A stretch of 64,000 nt of DNA from contig NZ_BAABBO010000014.1 in NCBI RefSeq assembly GCF_039538005.1, positions 62,001 through 126,000 of the forward strand. The letters are read 5' to 3'. The translations under genes were made by a program, and so were the position numbers. This DNA comes from Allohahella marinimesophila. GTDB lineage: Bacteria > Pseudomonadota > Gammaproteobacteria > Pseudomonadales > Oleiphilaceae. Under the pieces are notes generated by a model. That model worked only from the letters and a program-made list of their open reading frames with translations. It ran no database searches and had not been told where the DNA came from. Positions within the stretch are counted from its first letter, which is position 1; each line of letters begins with the position of its first letter. Positions 36,619 through 44,928 of this stretch are shown here, piece by piece.

Positions 36619-37179
36619 ATGACAGATCTTGAACACTTCATGGCAATACGTCAGAGGGCGGAGTGTCTTTTTACTTTCGACGAAACCGAACAGGCTATCG
36701 TCCGGGTTGCTGCCGAGATGACCGCAGAGTTGGCGAACAGTAACCCGCTGCTGATGACCGTCATGACCGGCGCTGTCGTCTTCGTTGGCCGACTGGCCGC
36801 ACATCTCGATTTTCCACTCGAAATCAGCTATCTCCATGCCACCCGCTATCGCAATACCACCTCGGGCGACACCCTGCAGTGGAAAGTGCCGCCGCAGCAG
36901 GATGTGAAAGATCGCACCGTAGTTGTTATCGATGACATTCTCGATGAAGGACATACCCTCGCTGAAGTGGAGAGACATCTTCAGGAGCTTGGAGCTCAGG
37001 CCGTCTATACCGCTGTTCTGGTCGACAAGACTCACGACCGCAAGGCCTTTCCAGGGCAGCGCTGTGATTTTACTGGCCTGCAGGTGCCAGACCGCTATGT
37101 ATTCGGCTCGGGTATGGATTATCGTGGCTACTGGCGAAATACGGGCGGCATCCATGCGGTGCATCCGGACGATCTCTAA
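36619..37179 (+). CDS. hpt: Hypoxanthine-guanine phosphoribosyltransferase
   Basis: A 186-residue purine phosphoribosyltransferase for base salvage. The PRPP-binding motif VVVIDDILDEGHTLAEV is near residues 98-114; the hood region is TVMTGAVVFVGRLA and the C-terminus VPDRYVFGSGMDYRGYWRN is typical of the Pseudomonas-type enzyme. The ATG at 36619 has ACAGG upstream; the frame is open to 36478. The ubiC gene follows after 21 bp. Confidence 0.93.
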   Translation: MTDLEHFMAIRQRAECLFTFDETEQAIVRVAAEMTAELANSNPLLMTVMTGAVVFVGRLAAHLDFPLEISYLHATRYRNTTSGDTLQWKVPPQQDVKDRTVVVIDDILDEGHTLAEVERHLQELGAQAVYTAVLVDKTHDRKAFPGQRCDFTGLQVPDRYVFGSGMDYRGYWRNTGGIHAVHPDDL

Positions 37180-37200
37180 CGCTGTTTCCGGGGCCGAAAC

Positions 37201-37758
37201 TTGCAACTGACGACATCTCTTCCGCTGGCCCTCGCTGGCGTTCGCTGGCGACAGGGCCAGCAAATCACGAACCGGAATCGCTACCCCGATGAATTACGAT
37301 GGTTGCTGGACCGGGGCTCACTGACGGCAAGACTCAAGCGTCGCGCCGAAACGTTCAGGGTGATCAGGCTCGCCTCCGAAACCCGAAGTATCTATAACCA
37401 TGAGCGCCGTATCTTTGCCAGCGCCTGCAATGTGCGGGTGCATACGGCCATCGTCAGGGAGGTCATCCTCTGCTGCGATGGTCACGCAGCCGTCTATGCT
37501 CGAACCGTCATTCCCTGGAGCAGCCTGGCCGGTAGCAATCGTCGTTTGCTCACGCTGAATGAAAGACCGTTGGCCGATGTGTTGTTCAGCGGCTGCGGCG
37601 TGGCACGAGGCGACATCGAAGTAGCCCAGGTCCGTACGTCGATGCCAGGATCGGAGAGGCTACACGCTCGCAGGTCCTTGTTTTTCCCGAACCAGAAACC
37701 TATTTTAGTAGCCGAGTTCTTCGCCGGGGATTTCAACTTTTGCACAACAGAGGAGTAG
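37201..37758 (+). CDS. ubiC: Chorismate pyruvate-lyase
   Basis: A 185-residue UbiC that converts chorismate to 4-hydroxybenzoate and pyruvate, the first step of ubiquinone ring synthesis. Landmarks are LLDRGSLTARLKRRA near residues 35-49, ARTVIPWSSLAG and the C-terminal RRSLFFPNQKPILVAEFF. The start is TTG at 37201 with GGGG upstream; I see no in-frame ATG near the beginning. ubiA starts 6 bp after the stop and acts on the product. Confidence 0.92.
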   Translation: MQLTTSLPLALAGVRWRQGQQITNRNRYPDELRWLLDRGSLTARLKRRAETFRVIRLASETRSIYNHERRIFASACNVRVHTAIVREVILCCDGHAAVYARTVIPWSSLAGSNRRLLTLNERPLADVLFSGCGVARGDIEVAQVRTSMPGSERLHARRSLFFPNQKPILVAEFFAGDFNFCTTEE

Positions 37759-37764
37759 CCGTCT

Positions 37765-38619
37765 GTGAATCGTGACAAGGCCCTGGCCTTTGTTCAGCTT
37801 ATGCGCCTGGACAAGCCAGTGGGGATCCTGCTGTTGCTCTGGCCCACTCTGACAGCCCTTTGGCTCGCTGGCGACGGGCAGCCAACCCTGGCCAACATCC
37901 TGATTTTCACGGCAGGCGTCGCGCTGATGCGATCTGCAGGCTGTGTCATCAACGATTTTGCGGATCGCAACATTGATGGCCACGTGGCGCGCACGACAGA
38001 ACGCCCTCTGGCCACAGGTCGGTTGACGAGCTATCACGCCTGGGCCTGCTTCCTCGCGCTCATTGCGCTGGCGTTTCTGCTCGTGCTCCTGACCAACCCA
38101 GCCACCATCAAGCTGGCTTTTGGCGCGCTCGGAGTCGCCATGCTGTATCCCTTCATGAAGCGTTACACCCATTTTCCCCAGGTGGTGCTTGGCATCGCTT
38201 TCTCGTTTGGCATACCCATGGCTTTCACTGCAGAAGGCGTCCCTGTCGGTGAAACTGCTATCTGGCTCATGTTGGGCAACATCATCTGGACGGTCGCCTA
38301 CGATACAGAATATGCCATGGTGGATCGGAACGATGATCTTCGCATTGGCGTGAAGTCGACGGCGGTGTTGTTTGCTGAAGCAGACAAGATGATCATCGCC
38401 GCCCTGCAATCGTTCTGCGTGCTTGTCTGGATCATCATTGGTGTCACCAATGCGCTCGGCGCCGCCTATTTCCTCGCGGTAGTGATCGCGGCCACCCTGT
38501 TCGTGTATCAGCAGCATCTAATACGTTATCGGGAACGGGACATGTGTCTCAAGGCCTTCAAAAACAATAATTTTGTCGGTCTCGCTATTTTTGCTGGAAC
38601 ACTAGTGGCACTCAGCTGA
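37765..38619 (+). CDS. ubiA: 4-hydroxybenzoate polyprenyltransferase
   Basis: A 284-residue integral membrane prenyltransferase with about eight helices. The polyprenyl-diphosphate binding motif NDFADRNIDGHV and the second aspartate motif DTEYAMVDRNDDLRIGVKS are both present. It attaches the polyprenyl tail to 4-hydroxybenzoate in ubiquinone synthesis. The start is GTG at 37765 after AGAGGAG. It is coupled to ubiC, and a UbiH-type hydroxylase for a later step lies at 47190. Confidence 0.96.
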   Translation: MNRDKALAFVQLMRLDKPVGILLLLWPTLTALWLAGDGQPTLANILIFTAGVALMRSAGCVINDFADRNIDGHVARTTERPLATGRLTSYHAWACFLALIALAFLLVLLTNPATIKLAFGALGVAMLYPFMKRYTHFPQVVLGIAFSFGIPMAFTAEGVPVGETAIWLMLGNIIWTVAYDTEYAMVDRNDDLRIGVKSTAVLFAEADKMIIAALQSFCVLVWIIIGVTNALGAAYFLAVVIAATLFVYQQHLIRYRERDMCLKAFKNNNFVGLAIFAGTLVALS

Positions 38620-38662
38620 TCACGGCAATGATTTTCCATGTTTCAGCACCTGACGGGCGCAT

Positions 38663-38680
38663 CTGTCATTAAAGTGTCAT
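38663..38680 (+). promoter_or_regulatory. Pho box upstream of phoB
   Basis: CTGTCATTAAAGTGTCAT matches the Pho box consensus (two CTGTCAT-type repeats spaced by four) with one difference. It lies 51 bp before the phoB start, so PhoB is expected to activate its own operon in phosphate starvation. Confidence 0.85.
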
Positions 38681-38730
38681 ACTTCCTCGCTGTAATGGTC
38701 CCCAGCTGCTTTGCCTGACTGGAGCGAGGA

Positions 38731-39423
38731 ATGCCAAACAAGAATGTTCTGATTGTCGACGACGAACCTGCAATTCGAGAGATGATTGCTGTTGCACTTG
38801 AAATGGCCGATTACGGTTACTGGGAAGCCGGCGATGCTGCTGAGGCCCATAGTATTATCGTGGACCATCGGCCGGACATCATCCTGCTCGACTGGATGTT
38901 GCCTGGAACGAGCGGTATCGAATTTGCGCGCCGGTTGAAACGGGACGGGGGAACGGCGGACATTCCCCTGATCATACTCACCGCCAAGACCGAAGAGGAT
39001 AACAAGGTTCAGGGGCTGGAAGTTGGTGCGGATGATTACATCACCAAGCCTTTTTCTCCTCGTGAGCTGGTAGCACGTCTGAAGGCGGTACTGCGCCGCA
39101 CCGTTGTGGCTGGCATGGAAACTCCGATCGAGATCAATGATCTCAAGCTCGATCCGGTCTGTCACCGGGTGACGATCAATGATCAGGCTGTTGCGATGGG
39201 GCCAACCGAATACAAGCTCCTGCAGTTCTTCATGACGCACCAGGAGCGCGTGTATACCCGTGGCCAGCTGCTGGACCAGGTCTGGGGTGGCAATGTGTAT
39301 GTCGAGGAACGCACGGTCGATGTGCATATCAGACGACTTCGCAAGGCCCTTGAACCCAACCACTATTCACTGATACAGACGGTTCGCGGCACAGGCTATC
39401 GCTTCTCGACAAAGGCGGCATGA
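38731..39423 (+). CDS. phoB: Phosphate regulon response regulator
   Basis: A 230-residue OmpR/PhoB-family regulator. The receiver has the acidic pair VDDEPAIRE, the phosphoacceptor aspartate in ILLDWMLPG (about residue 54) and the lysine in DDYITKPFSPRELVARLKAVLRR. The winged-helix DNA-binding domain (about 130-228) includes RVYTRGQLLDQVWG and VDVHIRRLRKALEP. The position directly before phoR and behind a Pho box identifies it as PhoB. Confidence 0.97.
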   Translation: MPNKNVLIVDDEPAIREMIAVALEMADYGYWEAGDAAEAHSIIVDHRPDIILLDWMLPGTSGIEFARRLKRDGGTADIPLIILTAKTEEDNKVQGLEVGADDYITKPFSPRELVARLKAVLRRTVVAGMETPIEINDLKLDPVCHRVTINDQAVAMGPTEYKLLQFFMTHQERVYTRGQLLDQVWGGNVYVEERTVDVHIRRLRKALEPNHYSLIQTVRGTGYRFSTKAA

Positions 39424-39451
39424 GGACAGCGATGGCTATGGGTAGTAACGA

Positions 39452-40765
39452 TTGAAAATTTCTGAGCTGATCGTTCAGCCTCTGGTCATTTTTTTCCTGG
39501 TCATCCTGCCACTGGGCCTGCTCATCGGGCAGCCTTTGGCACTGACCTTCGCTGCAATAGTGCTCTACTTGCTCTGGAGCTTGCGCCAGGTGTATCGCCT
39601 GGCTAGCTGGCTTCAGCAGCCAGGTGAATCCGAGCCTCCTGAAAGTCACGGCCTCTGGGGTCGGATTTTCGACTCGATCCTTCGCCTTCAGGCCGAACAC
39701 TCCAAAGCGCAGGCCCGATTACAGGCCCTGCTCAATCGTATCCAGCAGTCCACCAATGCCCTGAAAGACGGGGTCATTCTGACCAACAGCGACGGTGTCA
39801 TGGACTGGTGGAACAGCGCTGCGGCAGACATGCTTGGCCTTCGCAAGCCAAACGATACCGGCCAGACCATTCACTATCTGGTCAGGGACCCCAGCTTCAA
39901 GCAGTATTTCTTTTCAAAAGCCTACGACGATCCCTTGTTGCTCAGCGCACCCAAAAAACCACAGATGCAGCTGAAGGTGCACATCACCCTCTTCGGTGAA
40001 GACGACCGGCTGATCGTGATTCAGGATGTGACCCAGCTCAAGCAACTTGAAAGTGTACGCCAGGTGTTCATCTCGAATGTGTCGCATGAACTCAGGACAC
40101 CCCTCACCGTTATCAGCGGATATCTCGAAACGCTCATCGATACCGGGGCCGATCTTGCCCCTCGCCGGCAACGTGCGCTCTCACAGATGCAGACCCAGGC
40201 ACGACGTATGGAGGCACTGGTGACCGACCTGCTGCTGCTGTCGAAAATCGAGAATGAAGGCGGCGAAATTCGTCAACTGCCAGTGAACATGCATGACCTG
40301 CTCCTGCGTATTCTCGATTCGGCGAAGGTGGTAGCCGGAGACAAGGTGCTGAAGATAAGCCTGGCGGTGGAGAGCGATGCCAGGTTGTACGGTAACGAAA
40401 CCCAGCTTCACAGCGCATTCTCGAACCTGGTACTCAACGCCGTCAAATACACGCCCGAGGGTAAATGTATCGATATCCGGTGGCATTTGACCAAACGCCA
40501 TGCGGTGCTGAGCGTTACAGACACCGGCATAGGCATCGACAGCATCCATATTCCGCGGCTGACCGAACGCTTCTACCGTGCCGATCCATCACGGCACACG
40601 GGCACCGGTGGCACGGGTCTGGGCCTGGCCATAGTCAAGCACGTACTGCTCAACCACGATGCCAGGCTGGATATCAGCAGCCGCCCTGGTGAAGGCAGCT
40701 GTTTTGCCTGTCTGTTCCCCATCGAGCGTATCAGGGAGCCCGAAGTCGCTCTGGAGGTGCACTAG
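39452..40765 (+). CDS. phoR: Phosphate regulon sensor histidine kinase
   Basis: A 437-residue kinase. Two N-terminal membrane helices (about 8-50) with almost no periplasmic loop are followed by a PAS domain (about 100-200), the H-box FISNVSHELRTPLTVISGYLE with the phosphoacceptor histidine, and a HATPase domain (N-box LVLNAVKYTPEG, DTGIGID, GTGLGLAIVKHVL). This is the PhoR layout. The start is TTG at 39452; an in-frame stop lies just upstream, so no earlier start is possible. It signals with PhoU and the Pst transporter, which is not in the window. Its end overlaps cysZ by 35 bp. Confidence 0.96.
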   Translation: MKISELIVQPLVIFFLVILPLGLLIGQPLALTFAAIVLYLLWSLRQVYRLASWLQQPGESEPPESHGLWGRIFDSILRLQAEHSKAQARLQALLNRIQQSTNALKDGVILTNSDGVMDWWNSAAADMLGLRKPNDTGQTIHYLVRDPSFKQYFFSKAYDDPLLLSAPKKPQMQLKVHITLFGEDDRLIVIQDVTQLKQLESVRQVFISNVSHELRTPLTVISGYLETLIDTGADLAPRRQRALSQMQTQARRMEALVTDLLLLSKIENEGGEIRQLPVNMHDLLLRILDSAKVVAGDKVLKISLAVESDARLYGNETQLHSAFSNLVLNAVKYTPEGKCIDIRWHLTKRHAVLSVTDTGIGIDSIHIPRLTERFYRADPSRHTGTGGTGLGLAIVKHVLLNHDARLDISSRPGEGSCFACLFPIERIREPEVALEVH

Positions 40766-41540
40766 CTGGCGTCGCCGGAGTGGTATCGGTCACACCCTGA
40801 CTATCCAGCCAGAACAGCACGCCACCGGCAACTGCTGCCGGCAGTATGAAGAGATTCAGTATCGGCACATAGGTCGCTGCCAAGGCAGTGCCTCCAAAGC
40901 CATAACTCGTCATCCGGGCTCGCTTCAGCACCGTCAACACACGTATGAAGGGAAGACCATTCTGATCAACGGCATAATCGACCATCTCCACCGCCAGCAT
41001 CCACATTGAGAAAGCAAGCCATAACAGAGGGGCCACCGTATTGATGCCGGGTATGAAAGATACGATCAGCAGGAGTAGCGCCCTGGGCAGGTAATACATC
41101 AGCTTTCGCGTCTCCCTCGCCAGCGCCAGAGGCAACACCTTTACCAACTGCGCTACAGTATTCGGCTGCGTAATGCTCTTTTCAACTGGACCACCTCGAG
41201 CGGCCCGCTCCTGCTGTTCAACCCGTTCGGCCAGAATGGCGTAGAAAGGGGCGCCAACGAGGGTGGCCAACAATACGAAGGTCTGGGAATACACCAGCAA
41301 CAATAGAACGCCGAACACCAGCCACAATAGCCACTCCAGGAAAAGCAGCCATTCAGGCATAAACCCCATTAGCCAGGCAAAGCAAAGATCCGTATAGGTC
41401 ACAGCAGCATAGGTGAGCACGGAAAACACGATGAGGTTGAGAAAGATTGGCAGCCACACATAAAGCCTGAGGCCTGGCCGCCGAATGATTTTGAAGCCGC
41501 TACTGATGTAACCGGCGCCGCGGGAAAATGAAGAATTCAA
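40731..41540 (-). CDS. cysZ: CysZ/EI24-family membrane protein (sulfate transport related)
   Basis: A 269-residue membrane protein with about four long hydrophobic segments. The beginning GAGYISSGFKIIRRPGLRLYVWLP and the later PFIPGINTVAPLLW-like block (IVSFIPGINTVAPLLWL) match CysZ, a sulfate permease for cysteine synthesis. The likely start is TTG at 41540, preceded by CAAGGGG; an ATG at 41612 would add 24 poorly conserved residues and overlap the next gene's start region. It is convergent with phoR. Confidence 0.82.
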   Translation of the reverse strand: MNSSFSRGAGYISSGFKIIRRPGLRLYVWLPIFLNLIVFSVLTYAAVTYTDLCFAWLMGFMPEWLLFLEWLLWLVFGVLLLLVYSQTFVLLATLVGAPFYAILAERVEQQERAARGGPVEKSITQPNTVAQLVKVLPLALARETRKLMYYLPRALLLLIVSFIPGINTVAPLLWLAFSMWMLAVEMVDYAVDQNGLPFIRVLTVLKRARMTSYGFGGTALAATYVPILNLFILPAAVAGGVLFWLDSQGVTDTTPATPASAPPERLRAP

Positions 41541-41610
41541 ACTGATCGCCCCTTGGTAAGCACAGAAAGTAACCGCCTTGTGGCGACAACTGAGGAGAAT
41601 TTCGTTGCAC

Positions 41611-41979
41611 ATGATAGACAGACTGACTGCCCTGGGCCAGAAGCCTCCCAGTCGCTACGGATTCTATATTGCGCTGACAGTCATTCTGACACTGGCCCTG
41701 CTGCCACAAAGTGGCGAACAGGGATTCGCGCACGCCGACAAGCTCATGCATTTTCTACTTTTTTTACTGATTGCCCTTGCCGGCAGACTGACCCATCAAA
41801 GTGTTCCCGTAGCTTATCTGGCGCTGGCGCTGCTAGCATATGGCGGCCTGATGGAGCTGATGCAGGGGATGACCAGCTGGCGGATGGCCAGTGCCGGCGA
41901 TCTCCTGGCCGATGCCGCTGGCATCCTCGCCGGCCTTCCTTTGGCCGGACGCTTGATGCGACCGAGCCACAAGCTGTAA
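41611..41979 (+). CDS. VanZ-like membrane protein
   Basis: A 122-residue protein with about three or four membrane helices. HADKLMHFLLFLLIA and GGLMELMQGMTSWRMASAGDLLADAAGILAG are the VanZ-family signature. The function is unknown. The ATG at 41611 is 13 nt from AGGAG; a TTG at 41605 has better spacing and would add two residues. The stop codon lies inside the GacA site of the following sRNA. Confidence 0.85.
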   Translation: MIDRLTALGQKPPSRYGFYIALTVILTLALLPQSGEQGFAHADKLMHFLLFLLIALAGRLTHQSVPVAYLALALLAYGGLMELMQGMTSWRMASAGDLLADAAGILAGLPLAGRLMRPSHKL

Positions 41980-41992
41980 GAGATCTCTTACA
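41975..41992 (+). promoter_or_regulatory. GacA upstream activating sequence
   Basis: TGTAAGAGATCTCTTACA is a perfect palindrome and a perfect match to the GacA consensus TGTAAG-N6-CTTACA known from the rsmY and rsmZ promoters of Pseudomonas. It is centred about 190 bp before the predicted start of the GGA-rich RNA, the distance typical for those genes. Its first bases are the stop codon of the vanZ-like gene. Confidence 0.9.
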
Positions 41993-42173
41993 GCGCTGTA
42001 GGTCATTACTGAAATTTTGCCCCTTCAAATCAGATGTCATCACTCGAAATTCTTAGCTAACCATTTGATTTATATAAAATTAAATATTCAGCCATTTTCC
42101 TGAGCCACATTTTTCGTGGAAAGCATAAGTTTTGTCGCGAAAATGTCATCGCAATTGGCGTAATATGTCTCTT

Positions 42174-42338
42174 GTCAGGACGACAGGGAATAAGGAAGAG
42201 CCAGGATGGTTGCCCCGCAAGGTGTTTCACCACGCAAACTCTAAAGAGTATGCAAATGGATAGCGGGGGGAGGCAAGGATCAGGGATGTGCGCTTGAGGG
42301 AATGACTTCTGAGGGGATGCCTACGGCATCCCCTTTTC
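42174..42338 (+). ncRNA. RsmY/RsmZ-type regulatory RNA sequestering RsmA/CsrA
   Basis: A predicted transcript of about 165 nt. TAATAT at 42161-42166 is the likely -10, and no good -35 is visible, as expected for an activated promoter. The RNA would begin GTCAGGAC, like RsmY. It contains about ten GGA motifs, at 42178, 42187, 42194, 42204, 42258, 42269, 42277, 42284, 42299 and 42315, many as AGGA or GGGA. TTGCCCCGC (42210-42218) can pair with GCGGGG...GGCAA (42263-42276). It ends in a rho-independent terminator. GGA-rich loops titrate the translational repressor RsmA/CsrA. Ends are estimated; no coding frame with a ribosome site fits. Whether it is orthologous to RsmY or RsmZ cannot be decided. 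Confidence 0.85.
42313..42338 (+). terminator. Rho-independent terminator of the Rsm-type RNA
   Basis: GGGGATGCC (42313-42321) pairs perfectly with GGCATCCCC (42325-42333) across a TAC loop, followed by TTTTCC. Confidence 0.9.
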
Positions 42339-42453
42339 CGTTGTGTCTAAAATTGCCTGATTGTAGACCATCAATATATTTTCTTTGAATTCATTACGTT
42401 TTTTGTGAACAGCGTCTATATTGTCTAGTGACCTCAAGCATCTCTGGGAAAAC

Positions 42454-43278
42454 ATGGACAATATTCAACCGCATCTCGATCATGCCATCGAGCTGGCAAT
42501 AGCGTACATTCCGCAGCTCCTTCTCGCACTTCTGACGTTGATCGTCGGCCTCTGGATCATCAGCCACGTTTTAAGTCTGTTCAGAACTCGTCTCGCCAAA
42601 CGCTTCGACCCTACGTTGAGCCAATTCGTGCTGTCGCTTGGTTCAGTCATCCTCAAGGCACTACTGTTGGTCAGCGTAGCCTCGATGATCGGCATCGAGA
42701 CGACGTCCTTCATCGCTGTGCTCGGCGCCGTAGGTCTTGCCATCGGATTGGCCCTGCAGGGAAATCTGTCGAATTTTGCCAGCGGCGTCATCATCCTGAT
42801 CTTCAAACCATTTCGGGTTGGCGACGTTATTGAAGGCGCAGGACACAGTGGCGTCATCAAGGAAATACAGATCTTCACCACGGTAATGACCACCTTCGAT
42901 AACCGCCGTGTCATCATTCCCAATTCATCGCTCGTCACCGATCCTATTGTCAATATCAATGCAGAGCCAACGCGGCGCGTCGATTTCAAGTTCGGCATCA
43001 GCTATGACGACGACATACCGCTTACGAAGCAACAGCTCACTAAACTCATCGAGGCAGATGAGCGCATTCTCAAGGACCCAGCGCCTGTCGTGGTGCTGTC
43101 TGAACTTGGTGACAGCTCGGTCAATTTTACCGTCAGAGTGTGGGTCAATACGGCAGATTACTGGGGCGTTTACTTCTCGATGATGGAAGATGTGAAGCTG
43201 ACATTTGATGCGATGGACATCAGCATTCCGTATCCCCAGAGAGATGTTCACATCTATCAGAAACAGTCGGCGGCCTGA
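42454..43278 (+). CDS. mscS: Small-conductance mechanosensitive channel
   Basis: A 274-residue MscS channel that releases solutes on hypo-osmotic shock. Three membrane helices precede the cytoplasmic vestibule. The pore-lining helix reads AVLGAVGLAIGLALQGNLSNFASG, followed by IFKPFRVGDVIEGAG, and the beta domain PNSSLVTDPIVN. The C-terminus ISIPYPQRDVHI is typical. I use the ATG at 42454 (GGGAA just upstream); a TTG at 42421 would add 11 residues. It is the first gene after the Rsm-type RNA. Confidence 0.95.
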   Translation: MDNIQPHLDHAIELAIAYIPQLLLALLTLIVGLWIISHVLSLFRTRLAKRFDPTLSQFVLSLGSVILKALLLVSVASMIGIETTSFIAVLGAVGLAIGLALQGNLSNFASGVIILIFKPFRVGDVIEGAGHSGVIKEIQIFTTVMTTFDNRRVIIPNSSLVTDPIVNINAEPTRRVDFKFGISYDDDIPLTKQQLTKLIEADERILKDPAPVVVLSELGDSSVNFTVRVWVNTADYWGVYFSMMEDVKLTFDAMDISIPYPQRDVHIYQKQSAA

Positions 43279-43360
43279 CATAGGGCCGCGGGCTACATAG
43301 CTCGCAAGTAGTAGCGTAAAGCTGCAGTACATTAGAAAATCAACAACAAAGGAACTCGCC

Positions 43361-44662
43361 ATGAGCATACGCATGAAGACTGCCGTTACTGCAGTCGCCC
43401 TTTCCACCTGTATGGCTTCTCTAGCGCCTGCCGTTCAGGCACGCGACTCTGATGTGGGCGCTTACCTGACAGGTCAGGTCGGATACTACTGGTTCGACGA
43501 CGAGTTGAATCTGGAAAATCGACCTGAATATGGTCTTGGTTTTGGCTACAACTTCAGCAATACCTGGGCGCTGGAACTGGTGGGCAGCGCTATGGATACA
43601 GGTCGAGATGACATTAACCAAGATATCGACCGGAACCAGTTGCGGCTCGACGCGCTCTACACCTTTAGCGGCTACGACAGCATGAAGCCCTATCTGGTCC
43701 TTGGTGCAGGGCACCAGGCCTATCAGATCAAGAATGCGGATAACGAACATGAAACCATGTACAACGCCGGCGTCGGCGTGAAGCATGAAATTGATGACTT
43801 CACTGATCTCAGGATGGACGCACGCACCATCTATACCGAGCGCACTGAATCAATGAATGCCGCGGTCACTGTCTCGCTGAACTATCTGTTTGGAGCCAAG
43901 TCCCGAGCCATGCAGGATAGTGATGGCGACGGCGTCGTGGATACCGAAGATGAATGTGCCAATACCCCATACGACACTGAGGTCGATGAAGTTGGTTGTG
44001 AAGTCATCGGTGATGACGACGACGACGGCGTTGCCAATGATGTCGACGAATGCCCTGACACCGAAGCAGGCGCCGATGTTGACGAGAAAGGCTGCGCCAT
44101 TCCGGATGACAGCGATAACGATGGTGTAAAGGATGAGGATGACGAGTGCCCCAACACGCCTGAAGGCGTCGAAGTCGACAATAAGGGCTGCCCTCTGGAC
44201 CAGGATAACGACGGCGTTGCTGACGGCAAGGACGAGTGTCCAGACACAGTTGAAGGCTCTAAAGTAGATGAGACAGGCTGCCGCATCTTCGCCGTAGAGG
44301 GCGTCGAGACCCAGTTGAGAGTAACCTTCCCGCTCAACTCGGCCATTCTGGCTGATGCCGATCTGCCTGAAATAGAGGCGCTGGCGAGGTTCATGAAGCG
44401 CTATCCAGATGCCAAGGTGACCATTGAGGGTCATTCTGACAGCACGGGAGAGGCAGACTACAACCAGCAACTGTCGGAGCGTCGAGCCAAGGCCGTACGT
44501 GACCGCGTGGTTCAGGACTATGGCATCGAGCCCTCGCGCGTCACTTCAGTCGGCTATGGCGAAGCAAGACCGCTAGCCGATAACAGCACAAATGCTGGTA
44601 GAGCTGCAAACCGCAGGGTTGTGGTGACGGCTCAGGGTAGTATTCAAAAAGAAGTCGAGTAA
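43361..44662 (+). CDS. OprF-like outer-membrane protein with thrombospondin type 3 repeats
   Basis: A 433-residue OmpA-family porin. It has a signal peptide (residues 1-27), an N-terminal eight-stranded beta-barrel (about 30-180), four or five acidic repeats of the DSDGDGVVDTEDECANTP type (about 183-310), which are thrombospondin type 3 calcium-binding repeats, and an OmpA peptidoglycan-binding domain (about 315-425, VTIEGHSDSTGEADYN, ANRRVVV). Cysteines recur once or twice per repeat. A good ribosome site (AAAGGAA) and a strong terminator flank it. It likely gives structural integrity and slow diffusion, as OprF does. Confidence 0.93.
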   Translation: MSIRMKTAVTAVALSTCMASLAPAVQARDSDVGAYLTGQVGYYWFDDELNLENRPEYGLGFGYNFSNTWALELVGSAMDTGRDDINQDIDRNQLRLDALYTFSGYDSMKPYLVLGAGHQAYQIKNADNEHETMYNAGVGVKHEIDDFTDLRMDARTIYTERTESMNAAVTVSLNYLFGAKSRAMQDSDGDGVVDTEDECANTPYDTEVDEVGCEVIGDDDDDGVANDVDECPDTEAGADVDEKGCAIPDDSDNDGVKDEDDECPNTPEGVEVDNKGCPLDQDNDGVADGKDECPDTVEGSKVDETGCRIFAVEGVETQLRVTFPLNSAILADADLPEIEALARFMKRYPDAKVTIEGHSDSTGEADYNQQLSERRAKAVRDRVVQDYGIEPSRVTSVGYGEARPLADNSTNAGRAANRRVVVTAQGSIQKEVE

Positions 44663-44691
44663 ACGATCGCGCCTCGCAGGCGCGGTTACAG

Positions 44692-44715
44692 GGGCCGCCA
44701 TGCGGCCCTTTTTTT
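44692..44715 (+). terminator. Rho-independent terminator after the OprF-like gene
   Basis: GGGCCGC (44692-44698) and GCGGCCC (44702-44708) with a CAT loop are followed by seven T. A second small hairpin, CGCGCC/GGCGCG, lies just upstream at 44668-44684. Confidence 0.93.
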
Positions 44716-44928
44716 CGTCTCGGCTTTCCTGCGGTACCACCTTACGCCGAAAGGTCGAGAGACAGACCACCTCTGGAATGTGAAAATGCGTAAGGATTTG
44801 TCCATAATTGTACGTTTTACACACAATCAGGTAGAATCCCGCCATCCGAACAGGCGTTCGGCGGCGCTAGCGTGCACGGAACAGGAAAACCGGCACTTAG
44901 GAGGTGACAGCCTCTCTCCATAACCAGG

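Noticed and set aside
43918..44290. Tandem-repeat-like DNA (GATGACGAC and similar) that could suggest a repeat array
   Set aside because: It encodes the acidic thrombospondin type 3 repeats of the OprF-like protein; units are diverged and no CRISPR-like spacing exists.
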